A stretch of DNA of 44,542 nt from Saprospiraceae bacterium (GCA_020629935.1 JAHDCJ010000006.1:34375-78916); one strand, 5' to 3'; counted from the stretch's first letter, positions 17,122-25,764 are shown. Notes: generated from the sequence alone by a model not told the origin. Translations and numbers: made by a program.

Positions 17122-19506
17122 TTATACCGTATGCTGTATTTTTCTTTTTCTCATAAAAATGAACATCAAGATAAGGCTGAAACATAAAACGATTAGCGCA
17201 ATGAATACATTTCGATTTCGAGCCTTTTTCTGTAAGTGTAAAGCATAGTCAGGATTGATTTTTCCAGGACTTCCTTTCCCATTTTTTATCTCCCAATGAT
17301 ATAAATTGGTATTGTCAAGCGTAGGATCAGTAAGGGTAATCGTAAATGGTTCGGATTGTAATTCTAATTGATAAGTCAAGCTATCTATTGGCGCTCCACC
17401 AGACGAATAAAGCTCTAATCGTTCTTCCAATTGATTGAGTCCAAAAGGGAAATTACCTAATATGGATTTTACCTCAGGATAGATTTTTTTAAAAGCCGCA
17501 CTATCTCGACATAAAACGACATAATGATCTGCTTTTAAACGAAAAGGAGGTAAAGCCCATTCATTTTTTTTATCCAAAAAATACCAATCATGAAGGTTGA
17601 TGGATTCGGAAGAAGCATTGTAGATTTCTACCCAATCTCCAGCGCCATCATTGACACATGCAATTTCATTGATTATTATTTTTCCTGCAAGTGGATGATT
17701 TGCTTTTTCAAATACCGCTCTTACCTTTAAGCTATTAGAATAAAAATTAATTTGTACTTCTTGGTTTTCTTGATGATCACCATCTATTTCCCAATGTGAA
17801 AACCGATATCCATGATTAGGAATGGCTTTTAGATAAAAAGGAATATTGTAGAAATAAGAACCTTTAAAATGAGGGCTTATCCATTTCAAATGTTTATTGA
17901 TTAAAATTCGACCTCCAGCATTTTGACTGATTTCTACTTCTACATCTTCTCCTACATCAAATTGCTTTCGGATAAATTCGCGCATATATTCTGGTCGCTT
18001 ACGGATGAACCATTGCATACGCTCAATATGATCTTCTCGTTTAGAATTACGTAAATGCCAACGTTTCAAATGCAATTTGATTTCGGGCTCAAATTCTTCG
18101 ATTTTTTCTTCCAATTTTTCCAACATAAATTCCGGATCGAAAACGGTATTCATATGATTGCATAAACGATTAATAAAATCGTGCTCGAAAGATTTATTTT
18201 CTAATAGGTTCCTCAAAATAAAAGTACTCCATGGAGGATTTGGCCAAATAGGCCCATTCGGATCGGTCATTAATTTTAAGGTATTGCTTCGGTAAGCTCT
18301 TTTATTATGTAAACCCATACCCCAATCTGTATCGTATAAAATCCATCGCCAACGACCCGATTCGGTTTGTGGTCGCCAATATTTGATATTTCCTCCAGCG
18401 TCCTGATTGTCTAGATAAATTTGAGCAATTTGCAAGTCCATAAAACTTTCAACGTCCATTTGATTTTGGATGTGGGTATAATGTCTTTCCAATTTTAGAT
18501 CATACCGTCGCATATAATCTAACATTGATTTATAATGTTTTTTATCGCCTCTCCTTACGTTCATTCGATGTTCGATAAGATCAATTTCATCTTTATCATA
18601 ACCGGTATTGGATTCAAGGAAAAAGCGATTTACCTTTTCACGGATATTGTAAATACCCCAGTATTTGCCATTAATAAAACAATGACTTGGACGATAGGCT
18701 TGATATTCTACATCGAAGTTTTTAAGTAAGTCAGTTACATACACATCTTTTAGATGTGTTTTCCCCCAATCACTTCCCGAATTACGTAAGGCAAGGTATT
18801 TAAATTTCGCTATATTTTTTTGTTCGAAAAAAGGATAACGAAAGCGATTATCTCCATACTTGTCACGAGCAACAATAGCCAAAGACTTCTGTGGAAATAA
18901 CCGACTCATGCCTCCAAAAATCCGCATGCCTGTTTGATCATTAAATACAGGATTTCCATTGACTTCGAAAATTTCTGTGTTAATTTTTATTTCTTTTCTA
19001 GACCAAAAATTTGCTCCAGAATAAGGAAATACGGAATCCGCTTCTGGACCTTTTAAAAACAATCCTTTTTCTGGATCAAAAAGATCTTTTGGTTCAATGG
19101 CTAAAGATATAGTAGGGAAGGTCGTTTTATTTCCAATAATAAAAGAAAAGGTAGATACAGGTCCTTTTTCTTTTCCGTCAATGACACGCGCACGAACAAC
19201 TGTGGTCTTTTTTATTTTTATGGCTGTTCTAAAAATCTTTGATCTTCGATTTGGATAATCGCCGTCTATCGTATAGTGAATGTTACCCGCACTTTCTGAA
19301 GAGAGATCAAGTTCAAATGCATAAGAGTAGTAGCCCGGTTCATGCGAAAAATCCACTGGCGCCAATTCTTGATCTTGTGCCCATAATAGCCCAAAAGACC
19401 AAAAGATGGAAATGGAAAAAAGGAGTACTTTTTTTGGGGAGATGTAGCAATAATTGAACAATGTTTCTGTAGTCGTTTTGTTCTTTGATAATGTATTTGA
19501 ATCCAA
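17122..19506 (-). CDS. Membrane-anchored CotH kinase family protein with chitobiase-like and lamin-tail domains
   Basis: A 794-residue exported protein. An N-terminal signal segment (KKVLLFSISIFWSFGLLWAQ, about 25-45) leads to a chitobiase/hexosaminidase C-terminal-like beta domain (HYTIDGDYPNRRSK, about 50-125). The CotH kinase domain (about 135-500) shows ALRNSGSDWGKTHLKDV, INGKYWGIYNIREKV and the WILYDTDWGMGL Asp motif used for metal/ATP. Then come a repeat-like 'GYRFSHWEIDG' module (about 545-600) and a lamin-tail domain (INEIACVNDGAGDWVEIYN, about 608-720). A single C-terminal helix is followed by a basic RKRK tail. CotH proteins phosphorylate secreted proteins in spore formers; the bacterial surface versions are uncharacterised. 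The start is TTG, as no ATG precedes the signal segment. It diverges from the GHMP kinase gene. Confidence 0.87.
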   Translation of the reverse strand: MDSNTLSKNKTTTETLFNYCYISPKKVLLFSISIFWSFGLLWAQDQELAPVDFSHEPGYYSYAFELDLSSESAGNIHYTIDGDYPNRRSKIFRTAIKIKKTTVVRARVIDGKEKGPVSTFSFIIGNKTTFPTISLAIEPKDLFDPEKGLFLKGPEADSVFPYSGANFWSRKEIKINTEIFEVNGNPVFNDQTGMRIFGGMSRLFPQKSLAIVARDKYGDNRFRYPFFEQKNIAKFKYLALRNSGSDWGKTHLKDVYVTDLLKNFDVEYQAYRPSHCFINGKYWGIYNIREKVNRFFLESNTGYDKDEIDLIEHRMNVRRGDKKHYKSMLDYMRRYDLKLERHYTHIQNQMDVESFMDLQIAQIYLDNQDAGGNIKYWRPQTESGRWRWILYDTDWGMGLHNKRAYRSNTLKLMTDPNGPIWPNPPWSTFILRNLLENKSFEHDFINRLCNHMNTVFDPEFMLEKLEEKIEEFEPEIKLHLKRWHLRNSKREDHIERMQWFIRKRPEYMREFIRKQFDVGEDVEVEISQNAGGRILINKHLKWISPHFKGSYFYNIPFYLKAIPNHGYRFSHWEIDGDHQENQEVQINFYSNSLKVRAVFEKANHPLAGKIIINEIACVNDGAGDWVEIYNASSESINLHDWYFLDKKNEWALPPFRLKADHYVVLCRDSAAFKKIYPEVKSILGNFPFGLNQLEERLELYSSGGAPIDSLTYQLELQSEPFTITLTDPTLDNTNLYHWEIKNGKGSPGKINPDYALHLQKKARNRNVFIALIVLCFSLILMFIFMRKRKIQHTV

Positions 19507-19591
19507 GATAAGATATTTATATAAACTCCAACAGAAATTATTTTTTATATCTATTTAATTCTAATTGAAAATTTAATAATTTCATCGCCTA

Positions 19592-20512
19592 ATGGAAAAT
19601 AAGGAACGAATATATCCAGCAAAAGTATTACTCTTCGGAGAGTATACGGTAATTCATGGCTCAGAAGCTTTGGCGATTCCTTTTCATCAATTTTCTGCTT
19701 CATGGAAAAGAGAGGAGACAAAAGGTGAATTATTCCAAGAGTCGTGGTCTTATCTAAACCCTTTTTTATCCTATTTAAGGAAGAAAGTAGTAAAGCAGAA
19801 TAACTTTTCTCTAATCGAAGAAAAAATCGAAAGGGACATAAATCAAGGTGTTTATTTTTTTGCTAACATCCCCATTGGTTATGGTTTAGGAAGTTCTGGG
19901 GCATTTTGTGCTGCGGTCTATGATCGGTATGTAGTTAAAGATAAAGAACTATCCATTGCTCAGCTCCAAACACTTTTTGGACAAATGGAAAGTCATTTTC
20001 ATGGATCAAGTTCTGGATTAGATCCATTAGTCTCTTTTTTAGATCAACCCTTAATCTCGACTTCTGATCAAAACGTAACACTTCTCGAAAATTTACCAGA
20101 ACGGAGTGAAGAAGGTGGCGTTTTTCTTTTTAATACAGGGATATCAAGAAAAACAGCTCCATTAGTCAACGTATTTCTTGAAAAATGTAAAGATCCAATA
20201 TATCAAGAGCATATCAATGAAGAACTAAGCACCTATAACGAATGGGCAATAACACAGTATATACAAGGTGACCGAAAAGAACTTTTATCTTCAGTTCAAT
20301 CAATTAGTGCTTTTCAAAGAAATTATTTTAAAGAGATGATACCTGACGCTATAGTAGAGGTTTGGGATTTCTTTTTTGACAATGAATTAGCCTACATGAA
20401 ACTCTGTGGAGCAGGAGGCGGAGGGTTCATGTTGTGCTTTGTGCCTAATAAAATGATGTTTTTGGAAAAAAATACATTCCTTGAAAAAATTCACTTAGTA
20501 TCTAATCTGTGA
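19592..20512 (+). CDS. GHMP kinase, probable mevalonate kinase
   Basis: A 306-residue GHMP-superfamily kinase, most like mevalonate kinase, which makes phosphomevalonate for isoprenoid synthesis. The N-terminal YPAKVLLFGEYTVIHG matches the substrate-proximal motif 1. NIPIGYGLGSSGAF (about 93-106) is the ATP-binding motif 2. HGSSSGLDPLVSF holds the Ser/Asp region expected in mevalonate kinases, and CGAGGGGFMLC (about 271-281) is motif 3. Several Bacteroidota use the mevalonate route, so the assignment fits, but no other mevalonate gene is in the window and a different GHMP substrate remains possible. ATG start 85 bp from the divergent CotH gene. Confidence 0.82.
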   Translation: MENKERIYPAKVLLFGEYTVIHGSEALAIPFHQFSASWKREETKGELFQESWSYLNPFLSYLRKKVVKQNNFSLIEEKIERDINQGVYFFANIPIGYGLGSSGAFCAAVYDRYVVKDKELSIAQLQTLFGQMESHFHGSSSGLDPLVSFLDQPLISTSDQNVTLLENLPERSEEGGVFLFNTGISRKTAPLVNVFLEKCKDPIYQEHINEELSTYNEWAITQYIQGDRKELLSSVQSISAFQRNYFKEMIPDAIVEVWDFFFDNELAYMKLCGAGGGGFMLCFVPNKMMFLEKNTFLEKIHLVSNL

Positions 20513-20940
20513 CATTTTTTGGGGAAAAGGTGAATTCAGTAAATCGTTGATTTATCCCATCACTTCTGTGAAAAGAGATACATTATTAAAATAAAATTTC
20601 AATAGCTTGTTGTAACGTTCTCGGGGTTTTAAGGCTTGTTTTGTAGGCCTTAGTACTTGTTTTTAGTCTTCTGTTGCTGTCACAGTTCGTAGAGGTAAAA
20701 ACTTGTTACATTTTTAGAGATTTTTATTTTTATGGAAAAATATTATAATTTTTAAAATGCTTAATATCAAGTCACTAAAAAAACAAAAAACACTTGCTAA
20801 AAGGTTTCACCCCTTGCGTGACGTCTAAAAAATGTACATCTTTGTTTTATCAATAGCGAAAAACACTCTCCCCGCTTCCACATTTCACAAGCTACTCCCT
20901 TTTTGAATTATTTAATGATTTAATTTTAAAGGCTACTAAA
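20513..20940. other. 428-bp intergenic region, mostly without recognised features
   Basis: The stretch between the GHMP kinase and the small secreted protein holds no convincing reading frame. A short inverted repeat (AAGGC/GCCTT, near 20629-20657) lacks a U tract. The last 130 bp carry a promoter-like pair and a predicted 5' leader of about 90 bases, long for this genome. I see no terminator with a U run after the GHMP kinase. Confidence 0.6.
20814..20844 (+). promoter_or_regulatory. Promoter of the small secreted FN3-like protein
   Basis: TTG at 20814-20816 and CATCTTTG at 20837-20844, 20 bp apart, match the Bacteroidota -33/-7 pattern with one mismatch (C for T) in the -7 box. Start of transcription near 20851 would leave a leader of about 90 bases before the ATG at 20941. 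Confidence 0.5.
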
Positions 20941-21375
20941 ATGAAATTATCTGCTATTGTTTTTTTTGTTCTATTTATTACCTCTTTTTCTTTTGCACAA
21001 ACTTCTCAAGTGAATACTTTACAGGCTACTAAAGTATATGCTGATGTAGAATTAAGCTGGGCAGCAAGTAATGCTAGTCAGTTGAACCACTTTGTTGTAG
21101 AGCGCTCTTTTAATGGTGTTGGTTTTGAAAAAATCGGTACAGAAGAGGTGCTTCCTCAAATGGATCACCAATTATTTAGTTTTTATGAATTGGATGCTGC
21201 AACTACTACAAAAGATACTTTTTACCGATTACGAGTTGTAGATCAAGAAGGTAATTTTGTACTTACAGAATCCGTATTATTAGAAGTGGAGAAAAGTGAA
21301 GATGAAATCGTCGCTTCTTTAGGATATGCTCAAATCAAAATGAATGACCAATTAGAATTTGGTGATTTAGACTAA
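20941..21375 (+). CDS. Small secreted FN3-like protein without T9SS tail
   Basis: A 144-residue exported protein. The signal peptide ends at SFSFAQ (about residue 20). The mature part is a single beta-sandwich domain of the fibronectin-III-like type that in Bacteroidota normally sits just before a C-terminal secretion tail: VELSWAASNASQLNHFVVERS, FEKIG, and FYRLRVVDQEGNFV. Here the protein stops about 25 residues after the domain in an acidic tail (QLEFGDLD), with no sorting domain. It is therefore either periplasmic, a stand-alone adhesive module, or the remnant of a larger protein. It has its own promoter-like sequence and terminator, so it is a single-gene unit. No function can be assigned. 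Confidence 0.75.
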   Translation: MKLSAIVFFVLFITSFSFAQTSQVNTLQATKVYADVELSWAASNASQLNHFVVERSFNGVGFEKIGTEEVLPQMDHQLFSFYELDAATTTKDTFYRLRVVDQEGNFVLTESVLLEVEKSEDEIVASLGYAQIKMNDQLEFGDLD

Positions 21376-21377
21376 TA

Positions 21378-21480
21378 ATTCCCAGTATTTACCACTATTG
21401 GACTTAAATAACCGTTTTTCGATTCCCAGTATTTATCTCACATGATAAAGATTTAATAACCTTTTATATTCCCGGTCCCT
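21378..21480 (+). repeat. Degenerate tandem repeat, about 2.3 copies, period 44-46 bp
   Basis: The 14-mer ATTCCCAGTATTTA occurs at 21378 and again at 21422, and a diverged ATTCCCGG starts at 21468. Each of the first two copies ends in a shared AATAACCnTTTT stretch. The array starts 2 bp after the stop of the small secreted protein and ends shortly before its terminator, so it would be part of that gene's 3' untranslated region. Confidence 0.7.
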
Positions 21481-21491
21481 TAACGATATTG

Positions 21492-21530
21492 AAGTTTCTC
21501 CCCATTCTTGGTGGAGGAACTTTTTTATTT
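21492..21530 (+). terminator. Intrinsic terminator of the small secreted protein gene
   Basis: Arms 21492-21501 (AAGTTTCTCC) and 21513-21522 (GGAGGAACTT) form a 10-bp stem with one wobble; an inner CCA/TGG can extend it. TTTTTT follows immediately. It lies about 115 bp after the stop, beyond the tandem repeat. Confidence 0.75.
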
Positions 21531-21572
21531 AAATGGAGTGTTGTCGCGTTTTTAGAAATACGATTTTAAAAA

Positions 21573-21613
21573 CAAAAAAAATGAAAGCCCTAGCCATTGC
21601 TAGAACTTTCATT
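21573..21613 (-). terminator. Intrinsic terminator of hsp20
   Basis: Leftward transcript: AATGAAAG (21606-21613) pairs with CTTTCATT (21580-21587), with an inner CTAGC/GCTAG stem, and is followed by a run of U. It sits 36 bp past the hsp20 stop. Confidence 0.78.
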
Positions 21614-21648
21614 CATTAACCCAAAACACTAACTATGAAATCTTATTT

Positions 21649-22086
21649 TTAGCTTATGCTAATCGTTTTTGGAGGTACCTCCTTCGCTTCTTCTTTTTTC
21701 GGAAGGCTTAGGTAAAGTACTCCGTTTTCGTATTTGCCATCAATACCGTTGGTGTCTACTGTTTTAGGTAAGTTAAACACACGTTTAAACGATTGATAAT
21801 CAAATTCTCTTCGGGAATACTTCGGTTTTTCGTCCTCGTCTTTTTTCGTTTTATCGGCTTTAATGGTCAATAAATTCTTTTCAACAGATATGTCGAAATC
21901 TCCTTTTTCAAGACCTGGAGCCGCAAGTTCTATAACATGTTTGTCGGCTTCTTGTCTTACATTGACCGCTGGATGATTATTCGCAAAGTCGCTTTTTAAT
22001 TCATTGAATGGAATATTGAAAAAATCTTCAAAAAGATGATTCAAGCGATTCGTCTTTACAAATGGACTTAATTTAATGTGATGCAT
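21649..22086 (-). CDS. Small heat-shock protein (Hsp20/alpha-crystallin family)
   Basis: A 145-residue cytosolic holdase chaperone of the Hsp20 family, which keeps unfolding proteins soluble during stress. An N-terminal arm (about 1-40, with LFEDFFNIPF) is followed by the alpha-crystallin domain (about 40-130: PAVNVRQEADKHVIELAAPG, YSRREFDYQSFKRVFNLPK, and the diagnostic YENGVLYLSLPK). A C-terminal tail holds the ISI (I-x-I) motif that links dimers into larger assemblies. It is monocistronic, with its own terminator. A promoter-like sequence lies at 22113-22141. Upstream, a set of short palindromes and 31-bp-spaced repeats may be involved in its stress regulation. Confidence 0.95.
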   Translation of the reverse strand: MHHIKLSPFVKTNRLNHLFEDFFNIPFNELKSDFANNHPAVNVRQEADKHVIELAAPGLEKGDFDISVEKNLLTIKADKTKKDEDEKPKYSRREFDYQSFKRVFNLPKTVDTNGIDGKYENGVLYLSLPKKEEAKEVPPKTISIS

Positions 22087-22112
22087 TTCTATAAAATTTA
22101 AAAGGTTTAAAT

Positions 22113-22141
22113 CAAAATTGTTTACACCCTTATCTTATCAA
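22113..22141 (-). promoter_or_regulatory. Candidate hsp20 promoter with overlapping inverted repeat
   Basis: On the minus strand TTG (22139-22141) and CAATTTTG (22113-22120) are 18 bp apart and resemble the -33/-7 pair with one mismatch; the start would be near 22106, 20 bases before the ATG. Overlapping and just upstream of the -33 box is ATAGC-N9-GCTAT (22141-22159). Its spacing recalls CIRCE operators, but its arms do not match the CIRCE consensus. Confidence 0.4.
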
Positions 22142-22166
22142 TAGCAATGCCATCGCTATTTTTTAT

Positions 22167-22241
22167 GCCAAATCATCGTTTTGAATGAAATTTAAATGCC
22201 AAAATGGCGCTTTGTGTTGTTTTTGTGCGCCAAAATGGCGC
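22167..22241. repeat. Three GCCAAA repeats phased at 31 bp, with palindromes, upstream of hsp20
   Basis: GCCAAA motifs begin at 22167, 22198 and 22229, exactly 31 bp apart. The second and third share the 13-mer GCCAAAATGGCGC; the third is part of the palindrome GCGCCA-AAA-TGGCGC (22227-22241). A fourth related GCCAT lies at 22149. The spacing is close to three turns of the helix, as expected for cooperative protein binding. In the leftward direction the hairpins lack a U tract, so they do not look like ordinary terminators of the trp operon. Confidence 0.55.
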
Positions 22242-22254
22242 TTCTTTCTTTGTT

Positions 22255-23040
22255 TTATCTTAATTCTTGCTTGATACTTTGAGCGAATGCTCTAATTTGA
22301 TTGGGTAAATTCTCGTCAGTAGTAAGGGCGCGAATAAAAGCACTTCCAATAATAGCTCCTTCTGCATGCGCACAAGCGGTAGAAAAGGTAGCTCGATCAG
22401 AAATGCCAAATCCAATAATTTTTGGATTTTTTAAATTCATGGCTTCAATACGTTGGAAGTATTCCTTTTGTTGATCTGATATTCCACTAGACTTTCCGGT
22501 TATGCTATTGGAAGAAACCATATAAATAAAGCCTTCCGATGCTTCATCAATTTGTCGGATGCGTGTAGGAGAGGTTTGAGGAGTAATTAAAAGGATATTA
22601 GAAAGGTGGTATTTCTTGAAAATTTCTGCATAGTCTTCCAAATATAGATCTAATGGCAAATCAGGAAGGATTAATCCATCAATTCCAATTTCTGAAGCCT
22701 TTTTACAGAAAGCTTCTATACCATATTGATAGACTGGATTTAAATACCCCATCAAAATTAATGGAATATCTACATGGACTCGAATGTTTTTTATTTGATC
22801 AAAAAGCACCTCTAAGCTCATTCCATTATCTAGAGCTATTTTGTTACTAGCTTGTATGGTATCTCCATCCGCCACAGGGTCAGAAAAGGGCATTCCAATC
22901 TCGATCATATCAATTCCTTCCTTAGCCAATTGAGTGATCACAGGAACCGTATCTGTGAGATTAGGAAATCCTGCGGTGGTAAACACAGAGAGTATATTTT
23001 TTTTCTTTTTTCGAAATAAATCGATAATCCGATTTTCCAT
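22255..23040 (-). CDS. trpA: Tryptophan synthase alpha chain
   Basis: TrpA cleaves indole-3-glycerol phosphate to indole, which is channelled to TrpB. The 261-residue TIM barrel shows the catalytic region MIEIGMPFSDPVADGDTIQ, with the Glu (near 48) and Asp (near 59) acid-base pair. LLITPQTSPTRIRQI, YMVSSNSITG and the phosphate-binding IGFGIS plus GAIIGSAFIR complete the active site. It is the last gene of the operon, 29 bp after trpB. No clear U-tract terminator follows; the palindromic repeats upstream of hsp20 lie directly behind it. Confidence 0.97.
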   Translation of the reverse strand: MENRIIDLFRKKKKNILSVFTTAGFPNLTDTVPVITQLAKEGIDMIEIGMPFSDPVADGDTIQASNKIALDNGMSLEVLFDQIKNIRVHVDIPLILMGYLNPVYQYGIEAFCKKASEIGIDGLILPDLPLDLYLEDYAEIFKKYHLSNILLITPQTSPTRIRQIDEASEGFIYMVSSNSITGKSSGISDQQKEYFQRIEAMNLKNPKIIGFGISDRATFSTACAHAEGAIIGSAFIRALTTDENLPNQIRAFAQSIKQELR

Positions 23041-23069
23041 AAAAAGTTGATTTTAAATTATTTATATTT

Positions 23070-24251
23070 TTAATCGTCAAAATTGTAGTTCATGTATGTC
23101 CGCATGTCTTTATCGCCTCTACCTGATAAATTGATGACCACTACATCCGAAGATTCGAATTTTCGTTGATCTAAAACTGCTAATGCATGTGCCGATTCTA
23201 CCGCTGGAATAATACCTTCTAATTGACTACATAATCGTCCTGCAATCATCGCTTCTTTATCTGTTATATAATTAAAATCAGCCCTCGCAGTTTCGAACAA
23301 ATGCGCATGAACTGGACCAATGCCAGGATAATCTAAACCCGCAGAAATAGAATAAGGTTCTACTACTTGCCCGTCATTCGTTTGCATTAAAATTGTTTTG
23401 CTTCCATGCAAGATTCCTGGTTTACCTAAATGAGTAGTTGCTGCCGACTCGCCACTTTTCAATCCTAAACCCGCCGCTTCTGCAACAATCAAATTTACTT
23501 GAGGACGATCTAAGTAATGATAAAATGCTCCCATTGCATTACTTCCTCCTCCCACACAAGCAATAATATAATTCGGGTCTTCACTTCCCGTTTTTTCCAA
23601 TAATTGTTGTTTCATTTCTAAACTAATCACCGATTGAAATCGAGCGACCATATCTGGAAAAGGATGTGGTCCAACTACGGATCCAATAATATAATGCGTG
23701 TCTTCAGGATTGTTAATCCAATGACGCATTGCTTCATTGGTCGCATCTTTTAGGGTTTGACTCCCAGACGTCGCAGGTACCACTTCGGCACCTAACAAAC
23801 GCATGCGTTCTACATTGGGTTTTTGTCGATCAATATCTACGGCCCCCATATAAACAATACAAGGCATGCCCATCAAGGCACAGGCAGTCGCCGTGGCTAC
23901 TCCATGTTGTCCTGCACCCGTCTCTGCAATAATTCGTTTTTTACCTAGGCGTTTAGCTAAAATAATTTGACCTAGCGTATTGTTGATTTTATGTGCACCC
24001 GTATGATTTAAGTCTTCTCGCTTTAAATAAATTTGAGTTTGATAATGATGACTCAAACGGCTGGCAAAATACAAAGGTGATGGTCTTCCTACATAGTCTT
24101 TTAACAAAAGATCAAATTCTTGTTTAAAGGATTCGGATTCAATAATTTTTAAATATTGTTGCCGCAATTCTTCTACATTTGGATATAGCATTTCTGGAAT
24201 ATAAGCTCCTCCAAATTGACCGTAAAATCCTTTTTCATCTACTTGATACAT
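23070..24251 (-). CDS. trpB: Tryptophan synthase beta chain
   Basis: TrpB condenses indole with serine to tryptophan using pyridoxal phosphate. At 393 residues it is of normal (TrpB1) length. The PLP lysine is in [11 protein letters not shown] (near 85), the ammonium/substrate loop in [13 protein letters not shown] (near 110), and the phosphate cradle in [14 protein letters not shown] (near 230). The C-terminal segment [13 protein letters not shown] is intact. It starts 10 bp after trpF and precedes trpA by 29 bp, so the two subunits of the synthase complex are made from adjacent genes. Confidence 0.98.
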   Translation of the reverse strand: MYQVDEKGFYGQFGGAYIPEMLYPNVEELRQQYLKIIESESFKQEFDLLLKDYVGRPSPLYFASRLSHHYQTQIYLKREDLNHTGAHKINNTLGQIILAKRLGKKRIIAETGAGQHGVATATACALMGMPCIVYMGAVDIDRQKPNVERMRLLGAEVVPATSGSQTLKDATNEAMRHWINNPEDTHYIIGSVVGPHPFPDMVARFQSVISLEMKQQLLEKTGSEDPNYIIACVGGGSNAMGAFYHYLDRPQVNLIVAEAAGLGLKSGESAATTHLGKPGILHGSKTILMQTNDGQVVEPYSISAGLDYPGIGPVHAHLFETARADFNYITDKEAMIAGRLCSQLEGIIPAVESAHALAVLDQRKFESSDVVVINLSGRGDKDMRTYMNYNFDD

Positions 24252-24261
24252 AGTTGTTCTT

Positions 24262-24894
24262 TTACACTAAGTTTAAAAATTCTTTGAGCATGGCTAGTTG
24301 AACAGGATCTTTTCGTCCGGGTTCAATTTCAAATTGGCTATTTACATCTACCGCATAAAGATTCATTCCTTCCAAATCTTTAATAGAATCCATATTGTTT
24401 AGGCTAATACCGCCACTTAAAATAAATGGTATTTCTTGATCGTATTTTTTTAGAACAGACCAATTAAATTGCTTGCCTGTTCCTCCGCGTGCTTTACCTT
24501 TGGTGTCAAATAAAAAATAATCGACGACGGATTTATATGGATTTAAAACGGAAAAATCAAAATGGTCATCGACAGAAAAAACTTTAAAAACTTTTAAACC
24601 ATTGCGCTTTAATTGTTGACAAAGTATGGGCGATTCTTCGCCATGTAATTGTATAGTGTCTAAATTGAAATCACGACTTTGACTTAAAATAAAATCAAAA
24701 GATTCATTAACAAAAACGCCCACTCGTTTCGTCTTTGGGTTAAGCAAAGGGAGGTGTGTGGGTTTTAGTTTTCCAATGACATTTCTTTTCGATTTTTCAA
24801 AAAAAATAAAACCTAAATAATCGGGATTTAATGCAGCAATTTGTTGAATATTTTCAGGATATAACATGCCACAAACTTTAAGCTTTAAGTCCAT
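24262..24894 (-). CDS. trpF: Phosphoribosylanthranilate isomerase
   Basis: TrpF performs the Amadori rearrangement of phosphoribosylanthranilate to CdRP. With the ATG at 24894 the protein is 210 residues and begins [10 protein letters not shown], placing the catalytic Cys of KVCGM at residue 8 as usual. The Asp partner lies in [20 protein letters not shown], and the phosphate-binding SGGISLNN loop is present. An in-frame ATG at 24966 would add 24 residues inside trpC and is rejected. The start is 2 bp after the trpC stop, so translation is probably coupled. trpC and trpF are separate genes here rather than the fused form of enterobacteria. Confidence 0.95.
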   Translation of the reverse strand: MDLKLKVCGMLYPENIQQIAALNPDYLGFIFFEKSKRNVIGKLKPTHLPLLNPKTKRVGVFVNESFDFILSQSRDFNLDTIQLHGEESPILCQQLKRNGLKVFKVFSVDDHFDFSVLNPYKSVVDYFLFDTKGKARGGTGKQFNWSVLKKYDQEIPFILSGGISLNNMDSIKDLEGMNLYAVDVNSQFEIEPGRKDPVQLAMLKEFLNLV

Positions 24895-24896
24895 GT

Positions 24897-25721
24897 TTAA
24901 GCAATTAAATAATTGTCTGATTCTTCGCGCTCTAAACGATTTATTTGTTGAATAAATTTCTCGCATGCGCGTTCTGGTCGACCTTGTTTCATAAATGTTT
25001 CGCCAATCAAAAAGCCTTCAAAGCCTGCTTGTTTTAAATCTAAAATAGAACGTGGATGTGAAATTCCACTCTCTGATATTTTTACAAAATCACTAGGAAT
25101 TGTTGAAGCCAAATCTAGAGAAGTATCAATACTCACTTCAAAGGTAGTTAAGTCTCGATTATTGACTCCAACTAAATCAAGATTTGGATTGAGGTGTCCT
25201 TCAAGTTCTTTTTTATTATGTACTTCCATCAAAACTTCTAAGCCTAAACTTTGTGCAAAACGAGCAAGACTTGCAAGTCGTTTGGGTTCTAATGCGGCAG
25301 CAATTAACAATATGGCATCTGCTCCAATTGACTTCGCTTCAATAATTTGATATTCATCTAAAATAAATTCTTTACGTAAAATCGGACAAAAATTTACCTT
25401 ACGTGCTTCTTTTAAATCTTCATTACTGCCACCAAAAAAATGCTTGTCGGTCAATACAGATAATGCAGATGCCCCAGCCATCATATAACCAATTGAAGTG
25501 CGTTCTACATCTACCTTTGGATTAATTACTCCCTTAGAAGGAGATTGTCGTTTGACCTCTGCAATAATCCCAGATAAATCTTTCCGTTGAACATAACTTT
25601 TTAAGGAAAGTACATCGGTTCCAAAGTAAATACTTTGCTCCAAAAGTTTAACTGGGAAGAGCGATTTTCGTTCTTCGATTTCCTGTTTTTTATGAGCTAT
25701 AATTTTGTCAAGGATATTCAT
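24897..25721 (-). CDS. trpC: Indole-3-glycerol phosphate synthase
   Basis: TrpC closes the indole ring of CdRP to indole-3-glycerol phosphate. The 274-residue barrel shows IIAEVKRQSPSKGVI (catalytic Glu and Lys, near 52-66), VLTDKHFFGGSNEDL, ILRKEFILDEYQI (second catalytic Lys), LLIAAAL, GVNNRDLTTF and SESGI. The C-terminal helix LEREESDNYLIA is slightly longer than usual. It follows trpD by 43 bp and is nearly contiguous with trpF. Confidence 0.97.
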   Translation of the reverse strand: MNILDKIIAHKKQEIEERKSLFPVKLLEQSIYFGTDVLSLKSYVQRKDLSGIIAEVKRQSPSKGVINPKVDVERTSIGYMMAGASALSVLTDKHFFGGSNEDLKEARKVNFCPILRKEFILDEYQIIEAKSIGADAILLIAAALEPKRLASLARFAQSLGLEVLMEVHNKKELEGHLNPNLDLVGVNNRDLTTFEVSIDTSLDLASTIPSDFVKISESGISHPRSILDLKQAGFEGFLIGETFMKQGRPERACEKFIQQINRLEREESDNYLIA

Positions 25722-25764
25722 AATTCTTTATTTAATCGTTTTTTGTAGGAATGCGTTGTTTTTT

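Noticed and set aside
20930-21033. Direct repeat AGGCTACTAAA before and inside the small secreted protein gene
   Set aside because: An 11-mer seen twice 93 bp apart in AT-rich DNA without further similarity is likely chance.
22141-22159. CIRCE (HrcA) operator upstream of hsp20
   Set aside because: ATAGC-N9-GCTAT has the right spacer but the arms do not match TTAGCACTC/GAGTGCTAA beyond a few bases.
24895-24966. TrpF start at 24966
   Set aside because: It would overlap trpC by 70 bp and precede the normal KVCGM N-terminus by about 30 residues.
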